A stretch of 64,000 nt of DNA from CAWECB01 sp963807465 (GCA_963807465.1 CAWECB010000003.1:1-64000); one strand, 5' to 3'; counted from the first letter of the stretch, positions 36,130-43,976 are shown. Notes: generated from the sequence alone by a model not told the origin. Program-made: numbers and translations.

Positions 36130-36276
36130 CTATTTCTTTTTAGTGTCTCCGTATCCAGGCTTTGGAACCCTTTCAACTACATGCGTACTAGGATGATCCT
36201 TGGCTTCCTTCACCGTGGTGAATTCACCAGTTCTTGCGTCTCTTCCGTGAGTAGTTGTTTTTGATTCTTTACTCAT
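36130..36276 (-). CDS. 48-residue HGRDARTG-type small protein
   Basis: Sequence contains THGRDARTGEFTTVKEAKDH and PSTHVVERV. This matches the short HGRD-x-x-TG-x-F...A...P-x-T-x-V-E pattern of tiny proteins found widely in bacteria and often mis-annotated as transporters. Very polar, cytosolic. Last gene of the minus-strand set headed by the LexA-like gene at 37661-38356. Function unknown. Confidence 0.6.
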   Translation of the reverse strand: MSKESKTTTHGRDARTGEFTTVKEAKDHPSTHVVERVPKPGYGDTKKK

Positions 36277-36299
36277 TGATTTGAATAATTATTGCTACT

Positions 36300-36451
36300 T
36301 ATTGCTTTGGAGTGTCAGTTATGATACAGTCTAATTGTTAAGTTTTTCTGTCCCATGAACTAGCTTTTCAGAGAAGCCGACCAAGATTGTGGGAAGGAAT
36401 CTTTCCTCTAATTTAAACACCCGAAAAGCCACCACCTAAATGGTGGTTTTT
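36300..36451 (+). other. Gene-free stretch with several hairpins, possible small RNA
   Basis: Between two short minus-strand genes. An outer TCCCA/TGGGA pair encloses a GCTT/AAGC hairpin, followed by AAGGAA-TCT-TTCCT and a terminator-like ACCACC/GGTGGT plus T5 at 36431-36451. A plus-strand promoter is not convincing, and the last hairpin could equally end the minus-strand transcript. Confidence 0.3.
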
Positions 36452-36491
36452 CAGACGTTCAATCTTGCTTCTGCTAACACTTAGCACATAT

Positions 36492-36572
36492 TTATTCACC
36501 TTTTGTAATGTACTCTGGATCGCTCGGAGTCGGTAATTCAATCGGCTCCTCTTCATCATCTTTGTTAAACAT
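36492..36572 (-). CDS. 26-residue acidic peptide, translationally coupled
   Basis: Short frame MFNKDDEEEPIELPTPSD ending ITKGE. Its ATG lies inside the stop region of the upstream membrane protein gene (ATGTTTAA, 8-bp overlap). This coupling is the reason to call it. Very acidic and Pro-rich, possibly an antitoxin-like or regulatory peptide, but that is guesswork. Confidence 0.35.
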   Translation of the reverse strand: MFNKDDEEEPIELPTPSDPEYITKGE

Positions 36573-37032
36573 AGAATTTAGGTATTTTAGATAATATTAA
36601 TAAAAGCAAGGAGGCTATCAGCAAACACATTGACCATTTGTACAAATTGGCCTTGGTCTCAGACCTTTGCTTATTCCTACTTGTAGCATCTTGGGAATCG
36701 GATATCATCTGGCTTAATAAATCTTCTTCTGTTTTTTTAAAATATTCCTTATGTTTTAAAATGTCTACTGAAAAAGAAGCATAATTTCTTGGCCATGTAA
36801 CTCGCAAGAGTAATGAAATAGAAGCCACTAAAAAAACTGTCCCCACAATGCCCTCAAAAAGCTTAATTTCACTTAATCCTCCTAATACAAAAGATAAGAA
36901 TCCGACTACAATCGCTATCTCGAAACCAAGCAGTATTCCTGCTTTTGCCTCAATGGCATTGTCTGCGATTGTTACAAAATCATACCTGTCTTTTACGGAG
37001 CTTAGTAATATTTTTAATTTTTCGATTTCCAT
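36565..37032 (-). CDS. Two-to-three-helix membrane protein, Pycsar/SLATT-effector-like layout
   Basis: 155 residues from MEIEKLK. An N-terminal helix is followed by IADNAIEAKAGILLGFEIAIVV, a helical transmembrane pair (about 35-85) and a third hydrophobic helix at the C-terminus (WSMCLLIASLLLLILS). A motif of AD.A..AKAGILL beside a 2TM unit resembles effector proteins of nucleotide-signalling defence systems (PycTM/SLATT type), but no cyclase is adjacent, so the assignment is tentative. In a set with the Cas2-like gene. Confidence 0.5.
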   Translation of the reverse strand: MEIEKLKILLSSVKDRYDFVTIADNAIEAKAGILLGFEIAIVVGFLSFVLGGLSEIKLFEGIVGTVFLVASISLLLRVTWPRNYASFSVDILKHKEYFKKTEEDLLSQMISDSQDATSRNKQRSETKANLYKWSMCLLIASLLLLILSKIPKFYV

Positions 37033-37086
37033 ATGATTTAGACGAGGAAGCATTCTAATTGCTTAGAATGCTCCTCCTATTATTAA

Positions 37087-37359
37087 TTAGTCAAAATTTG
37101 CATCTCTAATCCATTGCCATGCCTTCTCAGACAACCAACCAGCATAATCTTTTAACAATCTGAATACTAAAAGATTATCGTTGTCATCTATTCCCTCTTT
37201 TCTTAGCTTCTCGGAAATTTGACTGGCAGAATACGATGTTTCAACTAACCATGTTGAATCTAAATAATGCCACCAGGTACCCAAACTCTTGATCGCCTCA
37301 TATAGCTTATCGTAATTTTGGCCCTTTTTATTTAGATCATAAGTAATTAAATATACCAT
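37087..37359 (-). CDS. Cas2/VapD-fold small protein, stand-alone
   Basis: 90 residues. MVYLITYDLNKKGQNYDKL (strand with the YDL Asp of the Cas2/VapD fold), IKSLGTWWHYLDSTWLVET and DNDNLLVFRLLKDYAGWL give the beta-alpha-beta ferredoxin-like pattern of proteins often called Cas2-like or SinR family. No CRISPR array or other cas gene is seen, so a nuclease of toxin or RNA-processing kind is more likely. A second member lies at 41779-42057. Follows the LexA-like gene. Confidence 0.7.
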   Translation of the reverse strand: MVYLITYDLNKKGQNYDKLYEAIKSLGTWWHYLDSTWLVETSYSASQISEKLRKEGIDDNDNLLVFRLLKDYAGWLSEKAWQWIRDANFD

Positions 37360-37481
37360 ATTCGTTACGAATGGGCTGAGCTATTTTAGCCCTCTTCCGC
37401 CTTTCTGTAATTCTGGAATGATTCTTTATGTAAAAAAACCAGGAACAGAACTGCTGAATTTACACCCTTTCATATTAAGCT

Positions 37482-37595
37482 TTTACTTTCTAAAAGTGTG
37501 TGATATACTATTTTATGTACGTAAAATAGTTCTGATAGGTCGATCATTGGATTATCAGACACACTTTCAAAAGCCACCACAAAGTGGCTTTTGAA
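37482..37595 (+). promoter_or_regulatory. Promoter-operator and structured region between the LexA-like and Cas2-like genes
   Basis: A plus-strand -35 TTTACT (37482-37487), 16-bp spacer and -10 TATACT (37504-37509) overlap a 22-bp near-perfect palindrome at 37508-37529 (arms CTATTTTA/TAAAATAG), a plausible repressor operator. Downstream are TCTGATA/TATCAGA and a perfect 12-bp stem (37566-37577 with 37584-37595). AAAGTGTGT/ACACACTTT closes the set. A small plus-strand RNA controlled by the adjacent repressor is possible; alternatively the last hairpin ends the minus-strand repressor transcript. Confidence 0.4.
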
Positions 37596-37660
37596 AATGC
37601 TCTTATAAATTGTTATGATGTTCCTCATGTTTGTATTATAACTCAGTACCAAAATCTTTA

Positions 37661-38356
37661 TCAAAAATCATTTTGATTATTGCCGTGACCTATCTCCGGA
37701 ATAAAAGTTACTTCTTCTTTATTTTTATCGGGATTAGCGATAACATCTACAACTTTTCCGATTATACTAAAACTATTGTCGCTCCTACTGAAAACTAAAG
37801 GTTTATACTCTTGGCTATCAGACATGGGAAACAGAGTAACACTATTTTCAGAAAAAACTATTTTCTTAGCTAAAACGCTATTTTCTAGTCTCACAACAAC
37901 AATATCCCCTGTCCCAATATCATTTGTCGGTTTAATAAGTAAGACATCTCCAGGCCTTATGCCAGCCGCTTCCATACTTAAGCCCACGGCTCGTCCAGCC
38001 GACAATACACCGTACTTCTTCTTCAATTCATTTGATATTAAAATATAATCATTAATCGTATCGTCGCCGTATACGCAAGCATTATCACAGCCGATCAAAG
38101 ATGTTATAGGAATCCTTTCCATAGAACTAAAAAACATTTCTCTTTTTTTCAGCAAAACAATGCCCCTATGTTTGCCCTTTTCTCTATAAATAAACCCCTT
38201 ATCTTGCAAAGCGTCTAAGTGTTGGACTATTGTTCTGGTCGTTTTACTAAGCTTTTCACAAATTTCAGCCAAAGTCGGCGACTGATTATTGTGCTGTATA
38301 TATCCTTCAATGAAGGAAAGGGCCTCTTCTTGTCTCTTTGTTAGTTCTCTTTTCAT
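37661..38356 (-). CDS. LexA-like S24 repressor
   Basis: 231 residues. The N-terminal winged HTH resembles LexA (TKRQEEALSFIEGYIQHNN, PTLAEICEKL, VQHLDALQDKGFI). The C-terminal S24 peptidase-like domain has the catalytic Ser in GLSMEAAGIRPGDVLLI (about 125) and Lys in VLAKKI. The cleavage region is unclear. It probably represses its own operon and is relieved by self-cleavage with RecA-type signals. A GC-rich hairpin with T5 (38397-38417) lies just upstream on the same strand. Confidence 0.85.
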   Translation of the reverse strand: MKRELTKRQEEALSFIEGYIQHNNQSPTLAEICEKLSKTTRTIVQHLDALQDKGFIYREKGKHRGIVLLKKREMFFSSMERIPITSLIGCDNACVYGDDTINDYILISNELKKKYGVLSAGRAVGLSMEAAGIRPGDVLLIKPTNDIGTGDIVVVRLENSVLAKKIVFSENSVTLFPMSDSQEYKPLVFSRSDNSFSIIGKVVDVIANPDKNKEEVTFIPEIGHGNNQNDF

Positions 38357-38396
38357 ATGAATCCATTATTGCATTAAAACCGCACTTTGTCAAGTA

Positions 38397-38417
38397 AAAA
38401 GGGGCTAAACTGCCCCA
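38397..38417 (-). terminator. Hairpin with U-run upstream of the LexA-like gene
   Basis: GGGGC / GCCCC with TTTTTAC on the minus strand, 40 bp before the repressor start. It may end a transcript from further upstream or act as a leader attenuator. Confidence 0.5.
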
Positions 38418-38461
38418 TATACACAAATATGGTAAAACATGGTATATTGGAAATAATGCTT

Positions 38462-38971
38462 ATGAACAAAAAAGATATAGAAATCGTTGATAGTCCAGAA
38501 TATGCAGATATGGAGCTTACCTATGTCCAGTTCCACGGAACTGAGTTTAGGAAGCCGAAAGAATGGCATCCGGAATTATCATATAATTCGAAGCTACATC
38601 AAAGCGCCAGAATAACTACAAAAATGGCAAATGTAAAAATGGATATGTCCCCTATTTTCGGATTGCGGATAACCGCGCAATATCCCCTAAGTAAAGAAAA
38701 ACTTGCCACATATGCAAGAAAAACATTTATAATGGCGGAAGGCAAAGAAGGGTTAGAACTAAAAAAAGAAATACTATTAGCATTAGGTGGAACACCTATT
38801 ATTAAAGACAAAAAGCTCATTATTGAAGCTAATGAATGGTTTATACCTATTAAAAATGAATATCCTGCCCTAGAAACAGAATATTTAGGGTTAGAACCGA
38901 CTGAAAGTCTTATGGATAAAACAAAAACAGAGGCTTTAGACTCTGTTCGTGCACACTGGCTCCCGCCATAG
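38462..38971 (+). CDS. Hypothetical protein, divergent from the LexA-like gene
   Basis: 169 residues from MNKKDIEIVDS, preceded by GGA 11 bp upstream; starts 2 and 11 codons earlier are possible. The sequence (FHGTEFRKPKEWHPELSYNSKLH) is mixed alpha/beta without a signal peptide or known motif. Its last 17 codons overlap the antisense candidate RNA copy C, so the original end may have been altered by insertion of that element. Confidence 0.45.
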   Translation: MNKKDIEIVDSPEYADMELTYVQFHGTEFRKPKEWHPELSYNSKLHQSARITTKMANVKMDMSPIFGLRITAQYPLSKEKLATYARKTFIMAEGKEGLELKKEILLALGGTPIIKDKKLIIEANEWFIPIKNEYPALETEYLGLEPTESLMDKTKTEALDSVRAHWLPP

Positions 38972-39013
38972 GTCTCGGACTTGCTTCGTCCAACCCCAAT
39001 AAGGGTTTCTTGG
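38920..39013 (-). ncRNA. Candidate structured small RNA, family copy C
   Basis: Minus strand: the same CCGACCGGTTACCGGTGTG box as copy A, -10-like TGCTCTAAA (39020-39025), core AAACCCTTATTGGGGTT, hairpin GGAC-GAAGCAA-GTCC, GGCGGGAGCCAGTGTG, then terminator ACAGAG/CTCTGT (38927-38946) with TTTTTGTTTT. The hairpins differ in sequence from copies A and B yet keep pairing. The upstream ATGAGACAC/GTGTCTCAT inverted repeat is shared with copy A. Confidence 0.5.
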
Positions 39014-39134
39014 GCTCTCTTTAGAGCATCCCACACCGGTAACCGGTCGGATAGTATTTAAAGAAAATGAGACAAATGAGACACTATAAAGGGGTGGGTC
39101 TCGTGTCTCATAATTAAACATAAATAATAAAAAT

Positions 39135-39767
39135 ATGAAATTGGAAAAAGACCAAATAGACGAGTTTAAAGGAATATTTAAGAATACTTACGGCAAGGAA
39201 TTAAGCGACCAAGAAGCGGCTGATTCGGCCAGAAACCTGCTCGGCTTCTTTGAATCCTTGATGAAAATCGCGGAACATCAAGCCGAAATGGAAAGGAAGC
39301 TCAAAAAAGAGCCGAGGGGTTTCCATATAATTAACGATGTCTATAATTGTTCAATTTGCGGAAGATCAATTACTGGAGACGAAAGTTGGTATGACCGCTG
39401 GGGCGCCAAGTGCCTGCTCTGCCAGAAAGCGGTTGATACCGGCTCTGTTCCCGGATTTGTCTGTAAAGAAAAAAATGGCTGGTATTCTATGTGGGCGCTG
39501 AAAAGCAAGTTTGGCATAAAGCACCAGACCGCGGGAAAGCTCGTTAGGCAAGGAAATCTAAAAGCCAAGATTATCTTGGCGCGCAATGGCAGTCCTTATG
39601 AATACGTATTCCTTAAAAAAGAAAATCCGCATCTTATAGATCCGGACAGAAAAAGCCCAGTAAGAAAATCTTACGACAAAAACAGAAATAAACTAAACAA
39701 GCTTTATATGAAACAGAAGATAGTCGAATTGAGAAATGAATTTAAAAAGAATAAATTAAACCGCTAA
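39135..39767 (+). CDS. Zinc-ribbon and HTH-like hypothetical protein
   Basis: 210 residues. The N-terminal region is helical; then a two-CxxC zinc-binding stretch CSICGRSITGDE...CLLC (about 73-96), a helix-turn-helix-like segment (MWALKSKFGIKHQTAGKLVRQGNLKA) and a basic C-terminal tail. The combination suggests a DNA- or RNA-binding regulator of mobile-element type. Its 3' end overlaps the convergent radical-SAM gene by 12 bp. Confidence 0.6.
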   Translation: MKLEKDQIDEFKGIFKNTYGKELSDQEAADSARNLLGFFESLMKIAEHQAEMERKLKKEPRGFHIINDVYNCSICGRSITGDESWYDRWGAKCLLCQKAVDTGSVPGFVCKEKNGWYSMWALKSKFGIKHQTAGKLVRQGNLKAKIILARNGSPYEYVFLKKENPHLIDPDRKSPVRKSYDKNRNKLNKLYMKQKIVELRNEFKKNKLNR

Positions 39768-40583
39768 TCTTAAATCGTTAAACGTTCTAAAAATCTTAAT
39801 GGTTTCTTTGCTGTTTTTATTAGATGTTCCGTATTTGATGTGGTAGCTTATTTTTCTCTCGGTGCAAAAATCAATTACTATATCGGCACAATTTTGATAA
39901 AACTCTATCTTATTTTCAAATTGAGAAACTTTGACATTGTAGTTGAGCTTGCCAAAAATTATTTTGTTAACAAAACTAACATTATCTAAAATATTATTTA
40001 AATCTTGCTTTACTAAATTAGGCGTTGGATACGGCTCCATGCTCACCCACGTTTTCAGGCCATGGTCATGTAAATACTTCAAACTTTTGATTCTCGATTG
40101 AAACGGAGCAGCCCCTGGTTCAAATCCTTTTCTAAACTGTTCATTCAAAGAAACTAAAGTTATCGCGTACTCATTTTTCTTACTATATTTCTTATCGTTT
40201 ATTAATTCTTTTGGAAGAATTCCTTTGGTTAAAACGGTACACCTTATCCCGTTTTTATTTAACTTTTCTATTATTTTCAGAGTTAAATCCTTAATCTCTT
40301 TTTGTTTATACATAAAAGGGTCGGTGGCAAAACAAAGATGGACAACCTCAATTTTATCTTTTAATTTAGGAATCTCCCTATCTAAAATTTCCAAAGCATT
40401 TGCGACTATTTTTGGCTTTGTCCAATCTCGATAATCTTTAATAATGCCACATCGCTTTTTCATCATCATCGCATAGCATGGATATCTACAACCATGAGAA
40501 CATCCTTCTACATGATTGATGCAATAATCAGCATATTCTACTCCGCTTTTATATAAAAGAGATTTACGATATATTTTTTCCAT
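39756..40583 (-). CDS. Radical SAM protein, partner of TcmP
   Basis: 275 residues. The three-Cys iron-sulfur motif CSHGCRYPC (CX3CX3C, about 28-36) marks a radical SAM enzyme of the spore-photoproduct-lyase-like branch; ATDPFMYKQKE and VSMEPYPTPN fit that fold. A radical SAM or three-Cys protein directly after a TcmP gene is a recurring two-gene pair in phages and islands. Substrate and purpose are unknown; nucleic acid modification or repair is a fair guess. It follows TcmP by 27 bp on the same strand. Confidence 0.8.
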   Translation of the reverse strand: MEKIYRKSLLYKSGVEYADYCINHVEGCSHGCRYPCYAMMMKKRCGIIKDYRDWTKPKIVANALEILDREIPKLKDKIEVVHLCFATDPFMYKQKEIKDLTLKIIEKLNKNGIRCTVLTKGILPKELINDKKYSKKNEYAITLVSLNEQFRKGFEPGAAPFQSRIKSLKYLHDHGLKTWVSMEPYPTPNLVKQDLNNILDNVSFVNKIIFGKLNYNVKVSQFENKIEFYQNCADIVIDFCTERKISYHIKYGTSNKNSKETIKIFRTFNDLRLAV

Positions 40584-40610
40584 TGATTAAATTATAACAC
40601 TATATTTAAA

Positions 40611-41726
40611 TTATAAAAACTCTATAAGGCATTCTTCGTGTGGATAATTTCCTTTTATTACCTTGCAATCGCCTGGACACAAATCGCATCGCCTTCTTAT
40701 TCCCGGATTATCAAATTTTTCCATTTCAGCTAAAATCTGTCTTTTATAATGGGTCTCTCTGAACGGAGTTTCAGTTAAAATAAAACGCTCCAAATCATTT
40801 ATGCTAACTACTTTACCCTTAAAATTTTTAAGAATAATATTCTTTAGCTGATAAAAATTGGGAACTTTTTCAAATAAGGTTGGCTGAGAGGGATTATATG
40901 TCGCATCAGAAAATTCGAACGCTCCGTTTTCATCTACTTTCCACATTGCTTCCTTCATTTTCATTAATCCTTTTATATTATTGGTACCAAAAAACAGAAA
41001 ATAATCTGTTTTGTTACTCTTATTTTTCATCTCAAAAGATCTGACAAATTTTATATTTGCTTCTTTTTCTAATTGATCTTTGTAAATATCATGCAACATA
41101 TACCTTCTTTGCGTCGGATCTGTTATCGACACAACGGCCTTCCACTTATCGGTACCAAAAGTTTCTTCTAGCCCATTCCATAATTTTTCATCGGAAACAA
41201 ATCTGTTAATTTCTTCATACATAAAAGTAATAAAAACTTCGCACTTAGGATTCTCCATTATTTTCTTTATTATTTTTAGCGGTATGCCTGTAAATCCAAA
41301 TGGATCAATAAAAACAAAAGCTGGGTCTAATTCTTGTTCTTGCTCCTCTATGTGCCTTAAAATCTCATTTAAACTGTCTTCAAATTTTTTACAATATATT
41401 TGAACTTTAACATTTGAAGGAATTTCGATTTTAGATATTATTTGCTGTAAATGTTCGCATCTTTCTGGATTAGCCTCTATAAAATATAAAATAATTTCTG
41501 ATTTAATTGGGTTTTTACGATCAGTAACTAATTTCAAGGCAATTACAGGTGATCCGTCTTTGCCACCAATATATTCTCCTGGCCCAGCGAAACCATCTAT
41601 GTAAATAATTTTATTGTTATATCTAGACATAATTGGAAGCCAAGCATTAAGATATTTTTTTAAAATTTCGTGCTTTGCCTCAGTATGCGGCTCCATTTCC
41701 CAAATAGTTGTCTTTATTTTTGACAT
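40611..41726 (-). CDS. tcmP: Three-Cys-motif partner protein TcmP
   Basis: 371 residues. The N-terminal methyltransferase-like region has YIDGFAGPGEYIGGKDGSP (about 42-60) and PAFVFIDPFGFTG (about 130-142), as in TcmP proteins. The C-terminus carries a Cys cluster RRCDLCPGDC. TcmP genes sit beside radical SAM/three-Cys-motif genes; the joint function is not established. It lies in the LexA-headed minus-strand set with a Cas2-like and a DUF2188 gene, suggesting damage-inducible expression. Confidence 0.82.
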   Translation of the reverse strand: MSKIKTTIWEMEPHTEAKHEILKKYLNAWLPIMSRYNNKIIYIDGFAGPGEYIGGKDGSPVIALKLVTDRKNPIKSEIILYFIEANPERCEHLQQIISKIEIPSNVKVQIYCKKFEDSLNEILRHIEEQEQELDPAFVFIDPFGFTGIPLKIIKKIMENPKCEVFITFMYEEINRFVSDEKLWNGLEETFGTDKWKAVVSITDPTQRRYMLHDIYKDQLEKEANIKFVRSFEMKNKSNKTDYFLFFGTNNIKGLMKMKEAMWKVDENGAFEFSDATYNPSQPTLFEKVPNFYQLKNIILKNFKGKVVSINDLERFILTETPFRETHYKRQILAEMEKFDNPGIRRRCDLCPGDCKVIKGNYPHEECLIEFL

Positions 41727-41778
41727 AAATTATTTCTCTTTGATAAATCTTTTAAATTTTTAGTATAATTTTATATCT

Positions 41779-42057
41779 TTATAAATTATTGTTCATCCAG
41801 TCTGTAATTTCTTTGTCCATACCAACCGTAGCCCAAACAGAATTAGTTACCTCTAAGACTAACAACTTATCATTAGCATCAGTTTCTTTTTTAATTTTGT
41901 CTCTAATTTCCGAAGTGGTATTGTCGCTTTTTACGAACCAAACTGAATATAGTGGTTTTGCCCAACCATCAAGCGACTTTATGCAAGCAATCAATTTTTT
42001 ATAATCTTCTGATGTTTCTGGTACTCCCAGATCGTACGAAATAAGATGTGTTTTCAT
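41779..42057 (-). CDS. Cas2/VapD-fold small protein, second copy
   Basis: 92 residues from MKTHLISYDLGVPETSEDYKKL; the frame extends upstream but that part overlaps the DUF2188 gene. It shares the strand-1 YDL motif, the W.KPLYSVWFVKS segment and DKLLVLEVTNS with the 37087-37359 protein, though the two are clearly diverged. No CRISPR features nearby. Possibly an RNase-type toxin or nucleic-acid-binding accessory. Confidence 0.65.
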   Translation of the reverse strand: MKTHLISYDLGVPETSEDYKKLIACIKSLDGWAKPLYSVWFVKSDNTTSEIRDKIKKETDANDKLLVLEVTNSVWATVGMDKEITDWMNNNL

Positions 42058-42067
42058 AGTTTTAAAA

Positions 42068-42310
42068 TTAAAATTTTGTATCTTTAATTGAGCTAGGATC
42101 ATTACCCGGCTTAACCGTATCGCTATCTCTAATAGGACCCTTAGGAGTATGGATTCTTACTTCTCCGCCTCCGCTATTAGAAGACATTTCCTTGGCAGCC
42201 TTCTCCGCCTCCGCTTGTGTGTCATAGTATCCAGCAGCGCGGTCGGCTCCCTCTCGTTTCGCAAACCATTTATCAACATCTTTATTTTTCATAACGTGGT
42301 AATTTGCCAT
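42068..42310 (-). CDS. DUF2188 small protein
   Basis: 80 residues. Contains HVMKNKDVDKWFAKREGADR, TQAEAEKAAKEM, GGEVRIHTPKGPIRDSDT and the closing IKDTKF, the DUF2188 pattern. Members are small cytosolic proteins of unknown function, common in plasmids and islands. First gene after lexA. Confidence 0.85.
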   Translation of the reverse strand: MANYHVMKNKDVDKWFAKREGADRAAGYYDTQAEAEKAAKEMSSNSGGGEVRIHTPKGPIRDSDTVKPGNDPSSIKDTKF

Positions 42311-42354
42311 ATTTTTGTTTTTTTAAATTCATTTTATAAGTTACTCGAGACTAA

Positions 42355-42993
42355 TTAGTGCGACCGGAATATAGATTCAGGAAAGATATGCTTCACGACT
42401 CCCTGCACATTAAAATCATCATGTAAAATTATTGGTTGGTGATTTTTATTGGTCGATCGAGGCTTTAGAATAATTGCATCTTTGGTTCTATGAAATTCCT
42501 TTACAGTAGCAGAATCATCTATTAATGCTATTATAATGTCTCCATTTTCAGCGGTTTGTTGGGACTTAACCAAGAGCACATCTTTATCGTTAATTCCTTT
42601 CTTGTCCATTGAGTTTCCTTTCGCCCGCAATAGATAGTATTTATTATTAGGATCGGCCAATTTAGTAGAAATTGGGAAATAGGCTTCGATATTTTCTTCT
42701 GCCAAAACTGGCGAACCGCAAGATATTGATCCAACCAAAGGAACATCCACCGTCTGAACTCTTAATGGATTATCTTCTATATCTTTTAATATTTGCCAAC
42801 TTTTGTCGCTTTTTCTTTTAATATAACCCTTATTAATCAAGCTATCTGTTATAATATTAGCCGATCTCGGAGAGCTATACCCTAAAACCTTCGATAACTC
42901 TCGAAGTGACGGGCTTTTCCTTCCGTGCATTATAGCGTTTCTAATATGTCGGACAGTCTCTATTTCTTTTTTTGACAAATTTTCTCTTTTCAT
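42355..42993 (-). CDS. lexA: LexA repressor
   Basis: 212 residues. The winged HTH (SKKEIETVRHIRNAIMHGRKSPSLREL, YSSPRSANIITDSLINKGYI) is followed by the S24 domain. The cleavage site is probably the Cys-Gly in GSISCGSPVLAEEN (about 88-89), in place of Ala-Gly. The catalytic Ser lies in AKGNSMDKKGI (about 125) and Lys in ATVKEFHR (about 163). Full-length and canonical, so likely the SOS-type switch for the DUF2188-Cas2-like-TcmP-radical SAM genes. A palindrome lies just upstream. Confidence 0.9.
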   Translation of the reverse strand: MKRENLSKKEIETVRHIRNAIMHGRKSPSLRELSKVLGYSSPRSANIITDSLINKGYIKRKSDKSWQILKDIEDNPLRVQTVDVPLVGSISCGSPVLAEENIEAYFPISTKLADPNNKYYLLRAKGNSMDKKGINDKDVLLVKSQQTAENGDIIIALIDDSATVKEFHRTKDAIILKPRSTNKNHQPIILHDDFNVQGVVKHIFPESIFRSH

Positions 42994-42997
42994 ATAT

Positions 42998-43011
42998 TAT
43001 ACATAAGTATA
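42998..43011. promoter_or_regulatory. Palindromic operator candidate upstream of lexA
   Basis: TATAC-ATAA-GTATA, a perfect palindrome 5 bp upstream of the lexA start and about 50 bp before the divergent gene at 43062. The position suits autorepression by LexA. Confidence 0.4.
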
Positions 43012-43061
43012 CACCATGTCTAATTAAAAGTCAATTTCTAATAAAACATAAAAGTATCAAA

Positions 43062-43976
43062 ATGAGCAAAAAAACTAAAAAGGGGAAGAAAAGTAGAGGC
43101 AGCCACCCTATTTTACATGGTAAGAATTTAGATACAATGAAACTTTTAATAAGTTGGGATAAATTCCAAAGAGATTTATCAAAACTAAGAAAATCTTTTT
43201 CTATACCACTAGAGGGGTTTTCAAATAACGAAGAAGTTAAAAAATGGGATGAAAATTTATGTCATGACTCAGATAATTTTTGGAAAACCGAAGATTACAA
43301 AAACAAAAGAAAAAAACTTTTATTACTAAAGGAAAAAGATTATCGGCAATTCCTTATTGAACAAGAACTTATTAATAAGGAAGTTCCAATAAATAAGTTT
43401 AGCCAATCCGTAGAAGATTTAGTTATAAAATATCATTTGCCATATAATTTCTTGAATGCGATAAGAATGTATATTTACTATGGAAAAATTACATCTATAT
43501 TTCTTCCTGATACAAATTTTTCCTTCTCTTTAAACTCCGAAGGAAGAAGAGGTACTGCAAAATGGATAGAAATAAGAACATATGCTCAATTAACAGAGGA
43601 GGAAATTAGAATTGCGATGAAGGGATTAAGGCAGATGCAAAAACATTACCTTCCTCTTGTGCTTACTGAAGATATTCGAAAGCATCGAGATACGGATAAG
43701 GCAATTGAAATTGAAAAAGAAATGAAACAAAGGATGATAAAAACCTATCAAAAGCCAGATTGGTATCTTCAGCAAGTTAGGAAAGCGTACGGAAAAAAAG
43801 AATTTGAAAGAGTTAAAAAACTTAACCCCGCAAGAATAGAAAAAGAAATCATAAAATACACAAGCAAGGAAATAGCTAATAAAATATTCGGGAATTACAA
43901 AAAAGCAAACCTTGTGAGGCAAATATATTCGAGAATACAGAAAGAACGAAAAAAAAGATTCGGAGAAATCGCGTGA
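43062..43976 (+). CDS. Hypothetical Lys-rich protein of phage-like region
   Basis: 304 residues from MSKKTKKGKKSRG; an earlier in-frame ATG at 42972 would overlap lexA and the operator and is less likely. Highly charged, rich in Lys/Glu/Tyr, mostly helical with coiled-coil-like segments (EIEKEMKQRMIKTYQKPDWYLQQ). Resembles replication or packaging accessory proteins only in composition. No family recognised. Confidence 0.5.
   Translation: MSKKTKKGKKSRGSHPILHGKNLDTMKLLISWDKFQRDLSKLRKSFSIPLEGFSNNEEVKKWDENLCHDSDNFWKTEDYKNKRKKLLLLKEKDYRQFLIEQELINKEVPINKFSQSVEDLVIKYHLPYNFLNAIRMYIYYGKITSIFLPDTNFSFSLNSEGRRGTAKWIEIRTYAQLTEEEIRIAMKGLRQMQKHYLPLVLTEDIRKHRDTDKAIEIEKEMKQRMIKTYQKPDWYLQQVRKAYGKKEFERVKKLNPARIEKEIIKYTSKEIANKIFGNYKKANLVRQIYSRIQKERKKRFGEIA

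Noticed and set aside
37470..37664. 64-residue minus-strand frame between the LexA-like and Cas2-like genes
   Set aside because: It lies over the palindromes and the 12-bp hairpin and has no protein-like features.
37087..42057. Cas2-like proteins as evidence of a CRISPR-Cas system
   Set aside because: No repeat-spacer array, cas1 or effector gene is visible in the window; the Cas2/VapD fold also occurs in unrelated stand-alone proteins.
42972..43061. Extra 30 residues at the N-terminus of the 43062-43976 protein
   Set aside because: They would overlap the lexA start and its palindromic operator, and the Lys-rich MSKKTKKG start is more natural.
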